Positions 1 to 9,374 are shown, counted from the first letter of the stretch. The stretch: 64,000 bases of DNA from Atopobium sp. (GCA_015258785.1 JABZHP010000003.1:1-64000), one strand, 5' to 3'. Notes: generated from the letters alone by a model not told the origin. Numbers and translations are program-made.

Positions 1-82
1 GCAGCAAATACATGCAAACAGAGACGCCGGTCTTACCAAAACCAAGAACACATACTTTACCAAGTGTTTCTAGAAGCGACAC
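1..82 (-). CDS. murD: UDP-N-acetylmuramoylalanine--D-glutamate ligase MurD, N-terminal fragment
   Basis: Partial gene running off the left edge. Reading leftwards from a GTG at 82-80, the first 27 residues include GFGKTGVSV, the N-terminal nucleotide-binding loop typical of MurD. An AAAGGA ribosome site lies about 9 bases upstream of the GTG. MurD adds D-glutamate to UDP-MurNAc-L-alanine in the cytoplasm. Its place directly after mraY is the usual dcw order. Only about 6% of the protein is visible, so the call rests on this motif plus position. Confidence 0.8.
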   Translation of the reverse strand, partial: MSLLETLGKVCVLGFGKTGVSVCMYLL

Positions 83-111
83 GCAAGCGATCCTTTCTAT
101 GAGCAATACCT

Positions 112-1143
112 TTAGTGAAGCTGGAAGTACAGAGCAAAGCCCAGAGCAGCAAATGCGCCGGAAATAATCCAGAATCTAAAGACTACTTTTGTCTCGTTCC
201 AGCCAAGTTTCTCAAAGTGATGATGCAGTGGAGCCATCAAGAATACGCGCTTTTTAGTTGCCTTGTAGCTGACAACCTGAATGATAACGGACAGTGCCTC
301 GATGATAAAAAGACCGCCCATGACCAGGGAAACTACCTCGGTCTTGGTAAGAACGGCCAGAGCTGCAAAGGCAGCACCCCAGGCAAGAGAGCCGGTGTCT
401 CCCATAAAAATGCTTGCAGGATAGCTGTTAAACCACAAAAACCCAATACAAGCGCCGGCGATAGATGCGGCAAAAACAGCAAGGCTACTCTCGCCATAGC
501 GGAAAGCTACCGCCGCCATAAAAATCATGACAACCATAACGCAGCCACCAGCCAGGCCATCAAGACCGTCGGTCAGGTTGACAGCGTTGGAGAGACCTGC
601 CATGAGCAAAAAGACAAAGAACAGGTACAGCCAAGGAATAGAAATTACATTTCCACCTAAATTGACCGTAGTAGTAAGGATGCCCAGGTTGATTTCAAGG
701 CCACCTGGGAACGCAATAATAGGAGTAATGCCCCAAATATTGACTGCTGCCAGACAAAATGCCACAGAGATAGTAATGAGTCCAGCCATCTTCTGAGATG
801 CGGTGAGGCCAAGGCTTCTTCCGTGAGCAACGGACTCAATATCGTCCAGAAGACCCAGCGAGCCCGTAAGCAGCATAGCAGCCATAGCAAGGATGAGGTC
901 GGTATTCCACTGGGCAAGCGCAATACAGGTCAGCACAATGCTTACTAGCATAACAACGCCACCCATAGTAGGAGTACCCTGCTTAACCAGGTGTTGCTGA
1001 GGACCGTCAGCGCGAACCTGCTGACCCACTCCCTCTTTCTTCATCAGTTTGATAAAGAGTGGCATTAAGACCAAAGTGATGATGCAGGAGACACCAAGCG
1101 CAACAAACACCTGGTATGTTGGGTAAATAGTCTGGTAAAACAT
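112..1143 (-). CDS. mraY: Phospho-N-acetylmuramoyl-pentapeptide transferase MraY
   Basis: Integral membrane enzyme that moves phospho-MurNAc-pentapeptide from UDP to undecaprenyl phosphate, giving lipid I. The 343-residue protein is of normal family length and has about ten hydrophobic segments. The signature elements are present: the aspartate pair at residues 100-101, NLTDGLDGL at 189-197, GDTGSL at 248-253 and the HHH motif at 307-309. The ATG shares one base with the murF stop codon (TAATG), so the two are probably translationally coupled. It belongs to the dcw operon read leftwards towards murD. Confidence 0.97.
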   Translation of the reverse strand: MFYQTIYPTYQVFVALGVSCIITLVLMPLFIKLMKKEGVGQQVRADGPQQHLVKQGTPTMGGVVMLVSIVLTCIALAQWNTDLILAMAAMLLTGSLGLLDDIESVAHGRSLGLTASQKMAGLITISVAFCLAAVNIWGITPIIAFPGGLEINLGILTTTVNLGGNVISIPWLYLFFVFLLMAGLSNAVNLTDGLDGLAGGCVMVVMIFMAAVAFRYGESSLAVFAASIAGACIGFLWFNSYPASIFMGDTGSLAWGAAFAALAVLTKTEVVSLVMGGLFIIEALSVIIQVVSYKATKKRVFLMAPLHHHFEKLGWNETKVVFRFWIISGAFAALGFALYFQLH

Positions 1144-2579
1144 TACTCGGTAACTCCTTTTACAAAAATATCAAGCTGAGCAGACCTAGATGCCTTGGCG
1201 AGAAGAACGTCTCCTCGCTTCAGTACTGGTCCGAGCACGGTAAGTGCTTCGTTGACATCGCTGAACTGTTCAATTTTATCTTCCGAGAAACCCATGACGC
1301 GTGCAGCTTCAACCATTTCACGCGCGGCTCCCGTGCCAACAAAGGCAACAAGATCTGGGTTCTTAGCGGCAATGTAAGCACCCACATAACCGTGGAGGCG
1401 CTTCTCCTCTGGTCCAAGCTCGCCAATCTCTCCGATAAGAGCAATGCGGCGGCCTTCCGCTGGCATCTGCATCAAAACATCAAGGGCAGCAGCTGTTGAG
1501 TTAGGACTTGCGTTGTAAGAGTCATCAATAATCTTGGCCCCACATGTTGCATCAAGCACCGAAAGACGCATGCGGGTGGCTGGCATCTGCTCAATAGCTT
1601 CTGCTGCAGCGTCAAGATCAAGACCAAGCGTCTCAATAGCCTCAAGCGCCAAAAGAAGGTCGTCGACAACAACACGACCAGGTACCTCAAGGGTTACCGT
1701 GCGTGACCAGCCAGAAGCAGCGCTAATAGTGGCAGTTGGGAGGCCCTCTTCGTCAAGAGTGACCTGCTGTGCGCTCATGACGTCAGCTTCTGTGGCGCCC
1801 ACTGTCTTGCAAACAACGCGAGCAGGGCGAGCAAACTCATCTGCAATGAACTTGGTGTAGTCCCCCGCCGAAGCCTGAATAAGCGTCGGTTCAATTGAGT
1901 CAAATGCGCGCATGCCCGAGACAATCTCTGCCTTGGCGCGCGCAATATTTTCTCTGCTGCCGAGAAGACCAATGTGGCTGGTTCCAACGTTGGTAATGAC
2001 CGCTACTGTTGGACGAGCAACCGAGGTGAGCCTGGTAATCTCGCCGGCATGATTCATGCCCAGCTCAAGCACAAGCACCTCCGTGTCTTCCGGAGTGGAA
2101 AGTACTGTGAGCGGCAGGCCAATGAGGTTATTGTGGTTGCCGGCGGTCGCGTGCACGCGGCGGGTAGCACCAATGCCGCGACGAAGCATTTCTTTGGTGG
2201 TAGTTTTACCAACCGATCCGGTTACACCAACAACCAGCCAGTTTGGATGGGCTTCTCGCCAAGCAGCGGCAAGAGCTAGCAGAAACGCCTCACAGTCATC
2301 GTCAGCGGCTTCAAGCACACTGACTCCTGTGGCGGCCAGGTTGTCGAGCAGATTGTCTGCTACAGGCTCAGATGCCACTACAACAGCAGCGCCCGCCTGG
2401 GCAGCAGATAAGAGATAGGAGTTTCCATTGACCTTCTCGCCAGCGAAGGCCACGAAGAGCGAGCCTTCCTGGACCTCACGAGAGTCGATGACGGCCGCGC
2501 CCGCAACCTCGCGGGTTCCACGGTGGAGCAGTCGTGCATTTGTAGCTGCGACTATCTGTTCAACCGAAAGCTTAACCAT
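1143..2579 (-). CDS. murF: UDP-N-acetylmuramoyl-tripeptide--D-alanyl-D-alanine ligase MurF
   Basis: Cytoplasmic ATP-dependent ligase that adds D-Ala-D-Ala to the UDP-MurNAc tripeptide. The 478-residue protein has the Mur ligase N-terminal domain, an ATP loop GVTGSVGKTT at about residues 118-127, the MurF-typical GNHNNLIGLPLTVLS segment and a central ELGMNHAGEI motif. These separate it from MurE. It starts 8 bases after the ftsI stop and overlaps mraY by one base. In most dcw clusters murE lies between ftsI and murF; here there is no room for it, so murE must be elsewhere. Confidence 0.96.
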   Translation of the reverse strand: MVKLSVEQIVAATNARLLHRGTREVAGAAVIDSREVQEGSLFVAFAGEKVNGNSYLLSAAQAGAAVVVASEPVADNLLDNLAATGVSVLEAADDDCEAFLLALAAAWREAHPNWLVVGVTGSVGKTTTKEMLRRGIGATRRVHATAGNHNNLIGLPLTVLSTPEDTEVLVLELGMNHAGEITRLTSVARPTVAVITNVGTSHIGLLGSRENIARAKAEIVSGMRAFDSIEPTLIQASAGDYTKFIADEFARPARVVCKTVGATEADVMSAQQVTLDEEGLPTATISAASGWSRTVTLEVPGRVVVDDLLLALEAIETLGLDLDAAAEAIEQMPATRMRLSVLDATCGAKIIDDSYNASPNSTAAALDVLMQMPAEGRRIALIGEIGELGPEEKRLHGYVGAYIAAKNPDLVAFVGTGAAREMVEAARVMGFSEDKIEQFSDVNEALTVLGPVLKRGDVLLAKASRSAQLDIFVKGVTE

Positions 2580-2587
2580 GAGCTCTC

Positions 2588-4387
2588 CTAGTTATTGATT
2601 GGTTGAATATTAAGGCGTGTAGCTGCGTCTTTTGCAAATTGCGAGAAGACCACAGCGGCAGACTGCGATGCAAGCTGGTGGGTATCGTTAAGTCCAACGT
2701 AAACCATCAAATCAGATTCTGATGGATTCACGATACCGCAGAAGGAAGCAACAAAACCGGAATTCTCGCCGTACGAGCCGGTTTCTTCCACAACCTGCTG
2801 ACCCGTACCTGTTTTACCAGCAACAGTATAGCCATAGATACCTGCACGAACACCGGTACCCTCTTTGACAACGGTAGTCATCATGTCAAGCTCGGCCGCA
2901 GCTGTGGAAGCGGAAATAACGTCTTTAGTAGGCCAGGTAACCTCTTGACCGCCCTTAGAAACCATAAAGTGTGGAGTCACCATAGTTCCCTTATTAGCAA
3001 CAGCGGTATATGCGCGAATAACCTGGATAAATGGAATTGCAAGACCCTGTCCAAACGCCATGTTTCCGCCAGTTGGGCCTTCATATTCGTCCAAAGAGCG
3101 GACAATTCCCGTGGCCTCACCAGGGAAGTCAATGCCTGTGGTGTGACCTATACCAAACTTATCAATTCCTGCTGCAAAACGCTCATCACCTATGAGCTGC
3201 GTCTCGAGGAAGGCCATACCAACGTTAGAGGAACGTCTGAGCATCTCTCTTACGCTCATGTCCATGGCGCTGGTACGCCAGTCATCGTCGGTAACCTTAT
3301 TATCGCCAACCTTGAGCTCAGTTGGAATGTTGAAGGTTGAATTCGGACCAAAGAGGTTGTTGTCTACACCAATTGAGGTGGTAATTACCTTAAATACCGA
3401 GCCAGGCTCATAGATACTTGAGACGAGCTTGAGGTTGAGGGATTCGTAGTCAACGCCGTTATCGCTCTTAAAATCTGGCAGAGGATACGAAGCGGCAGCA
3501 TAGATTTCTCCGGTACGAGGATTCATGGCCATGATTGAGCCACCCTGTTGGGCTTCAAAGTCTTTGACTGCGGCAGTAAGCTGCTCTTCTGCCTTCTTCT
3601 GCAGCTCAATATCAATGGAAAGAACAATGTCCTGTCCATTTTGTGCCTCAGTAATATTTGAAGTACCGCCAGCAATTGGCGTACCACCAGCGCCGGTCTC
3701 AACAATCATGTGGCCATTAGTACCTGCAAGGATATCGTTGTAGTAATACTCAAGGCCAGAGGCGCCCTCGTTGTCTGCGTTTACAAAGCCCAGAATCTGA
3801 ACGCCAACGTTGCCATAGGGATAGACACGCTTGGTGTTGTTAACAAAATAGACGCCCTTGAGGTTTTTATCGTCAAGTGCTTTTTCAATCTTAGAAGCAG
3901 TATCAGTGTCAACACGACGACGCACGTAGACAAAGGTGGTGTCTTGCTGCAGGTCTCCAAGGTAGTCTGAAGGGCTTCCGCCTAAGAGCGAGGCAAAAAC
4001 CTGAGCTACGGAGCTTGCGTCTTTAATCTCTGAAGGATTGGCATAGATGTCTTTGCAGTCAACGCTCATGGCTAAGACATTGCCGTTGCGGTCGTAAATG
4101 GTGCCACGGCGAGCGTGCAAGACAATATCGTTGGTGCGGTTATTCTCGGCGCCCTTTGCAAGATCTGCTGCCGTAAAGATTTGCAGCCAAGCAAGCCTAA
4201 GAACAACAATTGCCACCATAATGGCCATAGCAGCTGCTACGCGACGGAGTCTACCTTCAGGGCCAACACCATCCGAGCCACCGCTGCTACCACGATGACC
4301 ACGAAAATGCACACGAGAGGCCTCGTCGTACGAGGCCTCAGGAGTTTTTCTGCGCGATGCGCGAGTATGTCGATTCTGCGTACTCAC
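2588..4387 (-). CDS. ftsI: Septal peptidoglycan transpeptidase FtsI (PBP3-like)
   Basis: Class B penicillin-binding protein that cross-links septal peptidoglycan. The 599-residue protein has a basic cytoplasmic N-terminus, one membrane anchor at about residues 48-72, a dimerisation/pedestal region, then the transpeptidase domain. Catalytic motifs are complete: SVFK at 330-333, SSN at 386-388 and KTG at 525-527. No PASTA repeats follow the transpeptidase domain. The start is a GTG at 4387-4385. It follows the FtsL-like gene closely and precedes murF. Confidence 0.95.
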   Translation of the reverse strand: MSTQNRHTRASRRKTPEASYDEASRVHFRGHRGSSGGSDGVGPEGRLRRVAAAMAIMVAIVVLRLAWLQIFTAADLAKGAENNRTNDIVLHARRGTIYDRNGNVLAMSVDCKDIYANPSEIKDASSVAQVFASLLGGSPSDYLGDLQQDTTFVYVRRRVDTDTASKIEKALDDKNLKGVYFVNNTKRVYPYGNVGVQILGFVNADNEGASGLEYYYNDILAGTNGHMIVETGAGGTPIAGGTSNITEAQNGQDIVLSIDIELQKKAEEQLTAAVKDFEAQQGGSIMAMNPRTGEIYAAASYPLPDFKSDNGVDYESLNLKLVSSIYEPGSVFKVITTSIGVDNNLFGPNSTFNIPTELKVGDNKVTDDDWRTSAMDMSVREMLRRSSNVGMAFLETQLIGDERFAAGIDKFGIGHTTGIDFPGEATGIVRSLDEYEGPTGGNMAFGQGLAIPFIQVIRAYTAVANKGTMVTPHFMVSKGGQEVTWPTKDVISASTAAAELDMMTTVVKEGTGVRAGIYGYTVAGKTGTGQQVVEETGSYGENSGFVASFCGIVNPSESDLMVYVGLNDTHQLASQSAAVVFSQFAKDAATRLNIQPINN

Positions 4388-4403
4388 AACGTATATTTTA
4401 CGC

Positions 4404-4823
4404 CTAAGCGTTGTTACTTACATCTACAACAGGGCGATTTGTCTCAAGAGTCATACCATAATTCTGAGTAGCAATGCGCTCAATGCGTGTTGTGCTTGCA
4501 AGCAGGGAGCGAGAAACGCGCAGGGAATCGTTAGTTGCGGTTGTTGCGCGCATTTCATTTCTGATGACGTTATTAGCCTGAAGAGTTGAAACCGTAGCGG
4601 TAGAGATACCAATACGGACAACACCAAGTGTCAGGAAGAGTGCTGCAGCAACAGCAATAAGCTTGACGCGCTGGATGAACTGGCTGCTTACGCCACGACG
4701 AGCATCAGCATCAAGGCCACCACCAGGGACAACCTCAAAAGATGTGCGAGTGCTCTGTTCAGGAGCGTACTCATGCTCAAACTGAATTGCGCGTGCTACA
4801 GCTTCTGATCCGTAACGTGCCAT
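4404..4823 (-). CDS. ftsL: FtsL-like cell division membrane protein
   Basis: Small bitopic protein of 139 residues between rsmH and ftsI, the canonical position of ftsL. A cytoplasmic N-terminus of about 50 residues leads into one transmembrane helix at about 54-74, followed by a short extracellular region predicted to be helical. FtsL forms a complex with FtsB and FtsQ that activates the septal synthase. FtsL sequences are poorly conserved, so the assignment rests on topology, size and gene order rather than on a motif. A septum-formation-initiator/DivIC-type protein is the alternative. Confidence 0.8.
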   Translation of the reverse strand: MARYGSEAVARAIQFEHEYAPEQSTRTSFEVVPGGGLDADARRGVSSQFIQRVKLIAVAAALFLTLGVVRIGISTATVSTLQANNVIRNEMRATTATNDSLRVSRSLLASTTRIERIATQNYGMTLETNRPVVDVSNNA

Positions 4824-4881
4824 TAAACTTCAATCCCTTCAAAAACTTCTTAACAACAAGCAACAAGTGCTATGGGGTACT

Positions 4882-5865
4882 TCATTTCTCTGGGTCGCGT
4901 TTAACCGCTACCCTCATCAGGGCGCTTCTCGCCCTTGGGTTGCGCTCTATCTCTTCTGGAGTGGCCACAAGAGGTTTGCGCGTAATCACGTCAACTATCG
5001 GCACTTGACCGCACATACAAACCGGAAGGTCTGGCGGGCAGATACAACCTTGACTGAGCTCGGAGAACACGTGCTTGACAATGCGATCTTCAAGCGAGTG
5101 GTACGAGATAACGCAAATCCTGCCTCCTGGATTAGCCCAGGCAATTGCAGAGCGTAGTCCGCGCTCCAAAACCTCAAGCTCGTGGTTTACTTCAATACGA
5201 AGTGCTTGGAACGTCTTTCTGGCGGGATGTCCGCCGTGACGACGCGCTGCTGCAGGAATTGCCGCCTTGATTACCTCAACAAGCTCAAGCGTCGTTTGGA
5301 TGGGACGCTTTTCTCGCGTTTGTACAATGCGTCGTGCAATGCGTGAGGCAAATTTCTCGTCTCCGTAAATTCGAAGGATTCGGGCGAGGTCGGCTTCGTT
5401 GTAGGTGTTGATGACCTCTTGTGCAGTTGGAGTTTGTTTGCCCGGGTCCATTCTCATATCCAACGGGGCATCTTCGTGGTACGAAAAGCCTCGCTCTGGG
5501 ATATCAAGCTGAGGAGAAGAAACACCAATGTCAAAAAGGAAACAGTCAACTCCGGGGACTTCTGCAGAGACGAGAAGTTCATCGAGGTCGCCAAAGTTTC
5601 CCTTAAGCGGCAAAAACTCCGCGTTTGGTACTTCTTGCTTCAGGCGAGCAGCTGCTGCTTGATGAGCCATTGCATCCTGGTCAATTCCAATGGAAAGACC
5701 GTCTGGAGCAATCAGCTTTGCCATCTCTACGGTGTGGCCCGCTCCTCCCAAGGTGCAGTCGCAAACAACTTCACCTGGCTTGGGGTCCAGCTCGCGCAGC
5801 ACTTCTGCAAGCATTACTGGTTGGTGCCGATATTCGACTTTCAAGTTACCGTCTTCTACCTTCAC
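4882..5865 (-). CDS. rsmH: 16S rRNA (cytosine(1402)-N(4))-methyltransferase RsmH
   Basis: Methylates N4 of C1402 in the ribosomal P site using S-adenosylmethionine. The 327 residues match the usual length. The N-terminal YRHQPVMLAEVL segment and the SAM-binding LGGAGHT loop at about 39-45 are typical, and the C-terminal CVISYHSLEDRIVK motif is present. The start is a GTG at 5865. It lies 15 bases after mraZ in the dcw operon. The short gap before the GTG contains one copy of the window-wide GGCGAGAAG motif. Confidence 0.96.
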   Translation of the reverse strand: MKVEDGNLKVEYRHQPVMLAEVLRELDPKPGEVVCDCTLGGAGHTVEMAKLIAPDGLSIGIDQDAMAHQAAAARLKQEVPNAEFLPLKGNFGDLDELLVSAEVPGVDCFLFDIGVSSPQLDIPERGFSYHEDAPLDMRMDPGKQTPTAQEVINTYNEADLARILRIYGDEKFASRIARRIVQTREKRPIQTTLELVEVIKAAIPAAARRHGGHPARKTFQALRIEVNHELEVLERGLRSAIAWANPGGRICVISYHSLEDRIVKHVFSELSQGCICPPDLPVCMCGQVPIVDVITRKPLVATPEEIERNPRARSALMRVAVKRDPEK

Positions 5866-5880
5866 GATCTTCTCGCCTCA

Positions 5881-6315
5881 CTAGGCGCCAAAGATGAGGT
5901 CCTCGAGCGTTGCAACGCGGTCATCTGCCGAGAAGAGGCTGTTCCACTTGTTGGTGTTCCAAATCTCAAAGTGGTCGCCGTTACCGACAATGGTGACGTC
6001 GCGGTCAAGCTGGAGCTTCTCCCTAGCCTGTGGATCGGACTCGTCAATCTTTCCCAGAGCAACGCGGCCGGCCGAGTCAATGTCGACGGTTGTTGCTGCT
6101 GCGTTCAGCATGCGAAGTGCTGTGACGTCGTCGCGGTTCCTTGGGTTGAGGTTCAGACTTGCAATCCAAGCCTCATACGCCTCAGGTGAGTAGCCGTAAA
6201 GCGCGTCCTGTCGACGGAGCAAGATGACGACATCGCCAAGCTGCTTGCGCTGAGGTGCAGGAAGAGTCACGCGAATCTTGGAGTCCAGCGAGCGCTGATA
6301 CTGACCAGTAAGCAT
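5881..6315 (-). CDS. mraZ: Transcriptional regulator MraZ
   Basis: DNA-binding ring-forming protein of the AbrB/SpoVT fold that represses the dcw operon in bacteria where it has been studied. The open frame extends further upstream, but the ATG at 6315-6313 has a GGGGGAG ribosome site and yields a normal 144-residue protein beginning MLTGQYQRSLDSKIRVTLPA, the standard MraZ start. It carries two tandem SpoVT-type half-domains. It is the first gene of the operon and sits about 120 bases downstream of a four-repeat array that looks like its own operator. Confidence 0.95.
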   Translation of the reverse strand: MLTGQYQRSLDSKIRVTLPAPQRKQLGDVVILLRRQDALYGYSPEAYEAWIASLNLNPRNRDDVTALRMLNAAATTVDIDSAGRVALGKIDESDPQAREKLQLDRDVTIVGNGDHFEIWNTNKWNSLFSADDRVATLEDLIFGA

Positions 6316-6432
6316 GTCTCCCCCTTTCACGTTGGCGCCCCTTGCCGCGCGGGCTGTGTTTGTGTTGTGTGTGCGCGGCAATGCTTGGGCATAGTCCGTC
6401 GATTGAACGTGGAATAAATATAACTCATTCCG

Positions 6433-6467
6433 ACACTTACACACACTAGAAAACACTTTCCAACACC
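6433..6467 (-). promoter_or_regulatory. Putative MraZ operator: four GTGT boxes at exact 10-bp spacing
   Basis: On the minus strand there are four boxes, one GGTGT and three AGTGT, in positions 6467-6463, 6457-6453, 6447-6443 and 6437-6433, so each box starts exactly 10 bases from the last. MraZ operators described in other bacteria are three to four GTG-containing direct repeats at 10-bp spacing upstream of mraZ. A possible -10 element TATATT lies just downstream (about 6421-6416), which would put the boxes over the -35 region. The repeat is directly visible; MraZ binding is inferred. Confidence 0.75.
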
Positions 6468-6544
6468 AAGTATTTTTCTTATGGTCTAGCTGGGGTTTAA
6501 CGAAAATATGAGATATGACATTTTGACCACAATATGTAGTGTTT

Positions 6545-6576
6545 AAAAAAATCCGAACTACAAAAGAACGGATTTT
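6545..6576 (-). terminator. Rho-independent terminator after xerD
   Basis: Perfect 8-bp stem AAAATCCG / CGGATTTT with a 13-base loop. On the minus strand the stem is followed by a run of T residues. It lies about 170 bases beyond the xerD stop codon and upstream of the mraZ promoter. Confidence 0.7.
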
Positions 6577-6743
6577 CTTAGTCTTGGACTCAATTTATTA
6601 ATTTTTTTATGAAGTGAAAATTTTTGAGGAAATTGTGGTGAACTCGTGGCGAAAATCACACGTTACTCAAACAAAACCTTCGTCTTGCTTTTACGAAGTC
6701 ACCACTTTGCCCCACACCTGTCCCACACTTGCGTCAAGCGCAT

Positions 6744-7652
6744 TTATTTGTCCACGTGAACGTGAGCTCTTGGGTGAGCCTCAAGATACACATCTCTAAT
6801 GTGCGACCTATCTACGTGCGTATAGAGCTGCGTAGTTGAAATATCAACGTGTCCTAAAAGCTCCTGCACCGAGCGAAGATCAGCGCCACCCTCTAGAAGG
6901 TGTGTGGCAAAACTGTGGCGCAGTGTGTGAGGATGCAAACCTTCAATCCCCACTACCCTGCCGTAATTTGCCACCAGTTTATGTACTGATTGGCGAGAAA
7001 TGCGTCCACCTCTGGCGTTTACAAACACCTCAGATACCTGGCCGTGCTTAAGCAAAAGCGAACGAGCCTCATAAAGGTATGTTTTAAGTGCACGATGCGC
7101 AGAGCCCAACACAGGGACTATGCGCTCTTTGGAGCCCTTACCAAAAACACGCAAAAGTTCATCTTCTAGAAGGACACCTCGAACCTCAAGATCGCAAAGC
7201 TCAGACACACGAAGCCCACACCCATACAGCAACTCAAGTATGGCTCTATCGCGAATACCTAGAGGCGAATTAGGAAATGGCTGATCAAGCAGCTCTTCTG
7301 CCTTCTCTTGAGAGATAACATCAGGAAGCCTTTGAATTCTTGCTGCGGTAGGTAGATCTTCTGCTGGAGATGACTCACAAATTTGCTCAACAGCCATAAA
7401 CTTGTGGAAGTTTCTAAGTGCCGCAGTGTGGCGCTCAACCGAAGCTGGAGCCATACCTAAATCTCTCAGAGAGCCTATGTACTCTTCAACATCTGAGCGA
7501 GTCACCTGGTTGGGCAAAGTAATTTTTTTGCCATTCAGCCAAAGCAAATAACCCTCTAAATCTCTGGTATAGGCATCAAGCGTATTTACAGAAAGACCTC
7601 GCTCAACAGCAACGTACGCTAAAAATTCTGTACGCGCCTGAGCGAGGTCCAT
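6744..7652 (-). CDS. xerD: Site-specific tyrosine recombinase XerD
   Basis: Tyrosine recombinase that resolves chromosome dimers at dif together with a XerC partner. The 302-residue protein has the N-terminal SAM-like core-binding domain (about 1-90) and the catalytic domain with the full R-K-H-R-H-Y set: R148, K172, H242, R245, H268 and nucleophile Y277, in the typical contexts HTLRHSFATHLLEGG and LGHVDISTTQLYTHV. Length and motifs fit XerD rather than a phage integrase. The gene lies 28 bases downstream of pyrG and no att-like repeats were seen beside it. Confidence 0.9.
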   Translation of the reverse strand: MDLAQARTEFLAYVAVERGLSVNTLDAYTRDLEGYLLWLNGKKITLPNQVTRSDVEEYIGSLRDLGMAPASVERHTAALRNFHKFMAVEQICESSPAEDLPTAARIQRLPDVISQEKAEELLDQPFPNSPLGIRDRAILELLYGCGLRVSELCDLEVRGVLLEDELLRVFGKGSKERIVPVLGSAHRALKTYLYEARSLLLKHGQVSEVFVNARGGRISRQSVHKLVANYGRVVGIEGLHPHTLRHSFATHLLEGGADLRSVQELLGHVDISTTQLYTHVDRSHIRDVYLEAHPRAHVHVDK

Positions 7653-7680
7653 AAGTATTCTTCCCTAGTAAAAATTCTGC

Positions 7681-9330
7681 TTAGAGAGCCTGGTTTACAT
7701 CATGACGGTCAACACCCTCATGATGGGCGATTGCTGCACGTGCAAACTCACGGAACAAAGGTGCAGGATGAGTTGGACGGCTCTTAAACTCTGGGTGTGC
7801 CTGACTTGCAACAAACCAAGGGTGAACAGACTCTGGAAGCTCAATCATCTCTACAAGGCGATCGTCTGGAGAAACACCAGAAACGACCAGACCAGCCTCA
7901 ACAAGATGATTACGGAATACGTTGCTTACCTCATAGCGGTGACGATGACGCTCGTAAACCAAGTTGTTGCCATATGCCTCGTGTGCAAGAGTTCCCTCGA
8001 CAACCTTGCAAGGATAAGAACCAAGGCGCATGGTACCGCCCTTGTCAGTAATATCCTCCTGATCAGGCATAAGATCGATGACAGGATATGGAGTATCTGG
8101 ACCAAACTCTGCTGAATTTGCACCCTCCATGCCGCAGACGTCACGAGCAAACTCAGTAACAGCCATCTGCATACCAAGGCAAACACCAAGGTAAGGAATC
8201 TTGAGCTCACGAGCACGACGAATAGCAACCATCTTGCCCTCTACGCCGCGAAGACCAAAGCCGCCAGGAACCAAAATGCCGTCCGCACCAGCAAGCTCCT
8301 GCTCTACGTCTTCTTCTGTCAGCTCTTCACCATTTACCAGGCGGATATCAACGTGCCTGCCATAGAAAATACCAGAGTGGTGAAGTGCCTCAATAACAGA
8401 AAGGTAGGCATCAGGCAGCTGCGTATACTTACCGACAACATAAATTCTTGTTGCGTCTTCAAGCGCATTTGCCTTATGCATAGCGGTAGTAAATGCTTCC
8501 CAGCCGCCAAGATCGCTTGGACGAACTTCAAGACCAAGACGCTCAAGTACCTTTTTGTCAAATCCCTGTGCTGCCAGATGTGCTGGAACATCGTAAATTG
8601 AAGGCAAATCGTTGTTCTCAAAAACGCAATCTGCATCAACGTCGCAGAAATTAGCGATTTTCTCGCGAATAGATTCATCCACAGAATGGCTAGAACGGCA
8701 GACGATAAAGTCTGGCTGAATACCAAGGGAACGAAGCTCTTTTACGGAGTGCTGCGTAGGCTTAGTCTTAACCTCATGAGCAGCAGCAATATAAGGAACA
8801 AGGCTTACGTGAATAATAGCAACGTTGCTTGCGCCACGCTCTTTTCTAAACTGGCGAATTGCCTCAACAAAAGGCTGAGACTCAATATCACCAATAGTGC
8901 CACCAAGCTCTGTGATGACTACATCTGCGTTAGTAACCTCCTCAATGCGGGCAAAACGAGCTTTAATTGCATCGGTTACATGAGGAATAACCTGGACTGT
9001 ACCACCAAGGAAGTCTCCAGCACGCTCGCGCTGAATCAAAGACTGGTAAATAAGACCAGTGGTGAAGTTGGACTCCCTGGTAAGATTCTCGTCAATAAAG
9101 CGCTCATAATGACCAAGGTCAAGGTCAGTCTCTTTGCCGTCCTCAGTGACAAAAACCTCACCATGCTGGAAAGGACTCATAGTGCCTGGGTCAACATTGA
9201 GATATGGGTCAGCTTTTTGCATCATGACCTTATAGCCACGAGCCTTAAGAAGTCGGCCGAGAGATGCAGCAGTGATTCCTTTTCCAAGAGAAGAAACAAC
9301 GCCACCTGTTACAAATATGTGCTTGGTCAT
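7681..9330 (-). CDS. pyrG: CTP synthase
   Basis: Converts UTP, ATP and glutamine to CTP, the last step of cytidine nucleotide synthesis. The 549-residue protein is standard length. The N-terminal amidoligase domain opens with [19 protein letters not shown]. The C-terminal class I glutamine amidotransferase domain carries the nucleophile in GVCLGMQ and the His/Glu pair in ASQAHPEF. The ribosome site CGGGAG is inside a potential hairpin (see 9337-9374). Confidence 0.97.
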   Translation of the reverse strand: MTKHIFVTGGVVSSLGKGITAASLGRLLKARGYKVMMQKADPYLNVDPGTMSPFQHGEVFVTEDGKETDLDLGHYERFIDENLTRESNFTTGLIYQSLIQRERAGDFLGGTVQVIPHVTDAIKARFARIEEVTNADVVITELGGTIGDIESQPFVEAIRQFRKERGASNVAIIHVSLVPYIAAAHEVKTKPTQHSVKELRSLGIQPDFIVCRSSHSVDESIREKIANFCDVDADCVFENNDLPSIYDVPAHLAAQGFDKKVLERLGLEVRPSDLGGWEAFTTAMHKANALEDATRIYVVGKYTQLPDAYLSVIEALHHSGIFYGRHVDIRLVNGEELTEEDVEQELAGADGILVPGGFGLRGVEGKMVAIRRARELKIPYLGVCLGMQMAVTEFARDVCGMEGANSAEFGPDTPYPVIDLMPDQEDITDKGGTMRLGSYPCKVVEGTLAHEAYGNNLVYERHRHRYEVSNVFRNHLVEAGLVVSGVSPDDRLVEMIELPESVHPWFVASQAHPEFKSRPTHPAPLFREFARAAIAHHEGVDRHDVNQAL

Positions 9331-9336
9331 GGATTA

Positions 9337-9374
9337 CTCCCGTAGGTAAGATTAGCCAATTACATTTCTACGGG
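9337..9374 (-). promoter_or_regulatory. Hairpin covering the pyrG ribosome binding site
   Basis: CCCGTAG at 9339-9345 is perfectly complementary to CTACGGG at 9368-9374. On the minus-strand mRNA the 3' arm forms most of the CGGGAG ribosome site, 6 bases before the pyrG ATG. Formation of the 7-bp stem (22-base loop) would hide it. In Firmicutes pyrG is controlled by transcription attenuation through 5' G addition; no terminator stem was seen here, so control at translation is an inference from this geometry only. Confidence 0.45.

Larger units (their letters stand above)
6316..6743. other. 428-bp intergenic region between xerD and mraZ
   Basis: This AT-rich stretch holds the mraZ promoter and operator on the right side of mraZ (6416-6467) and a terminator for xerD (6545-6576). 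Between about 6480 and 6540 and between 6580 and 6743 no open frame with a ribosome site, no tRNA and no clear structured RNA was recognised. The two flanking operons are both on the minus strand, so the region ends one and starts the next. Confidence 0.6.

Noticed and set aside
5419..6189. A 256-codon plus-strand open frame across rsmH and mraZ
   Set aside because: It is antisense to two conserved genes and its translation is Cys-rich without any domain pattern.
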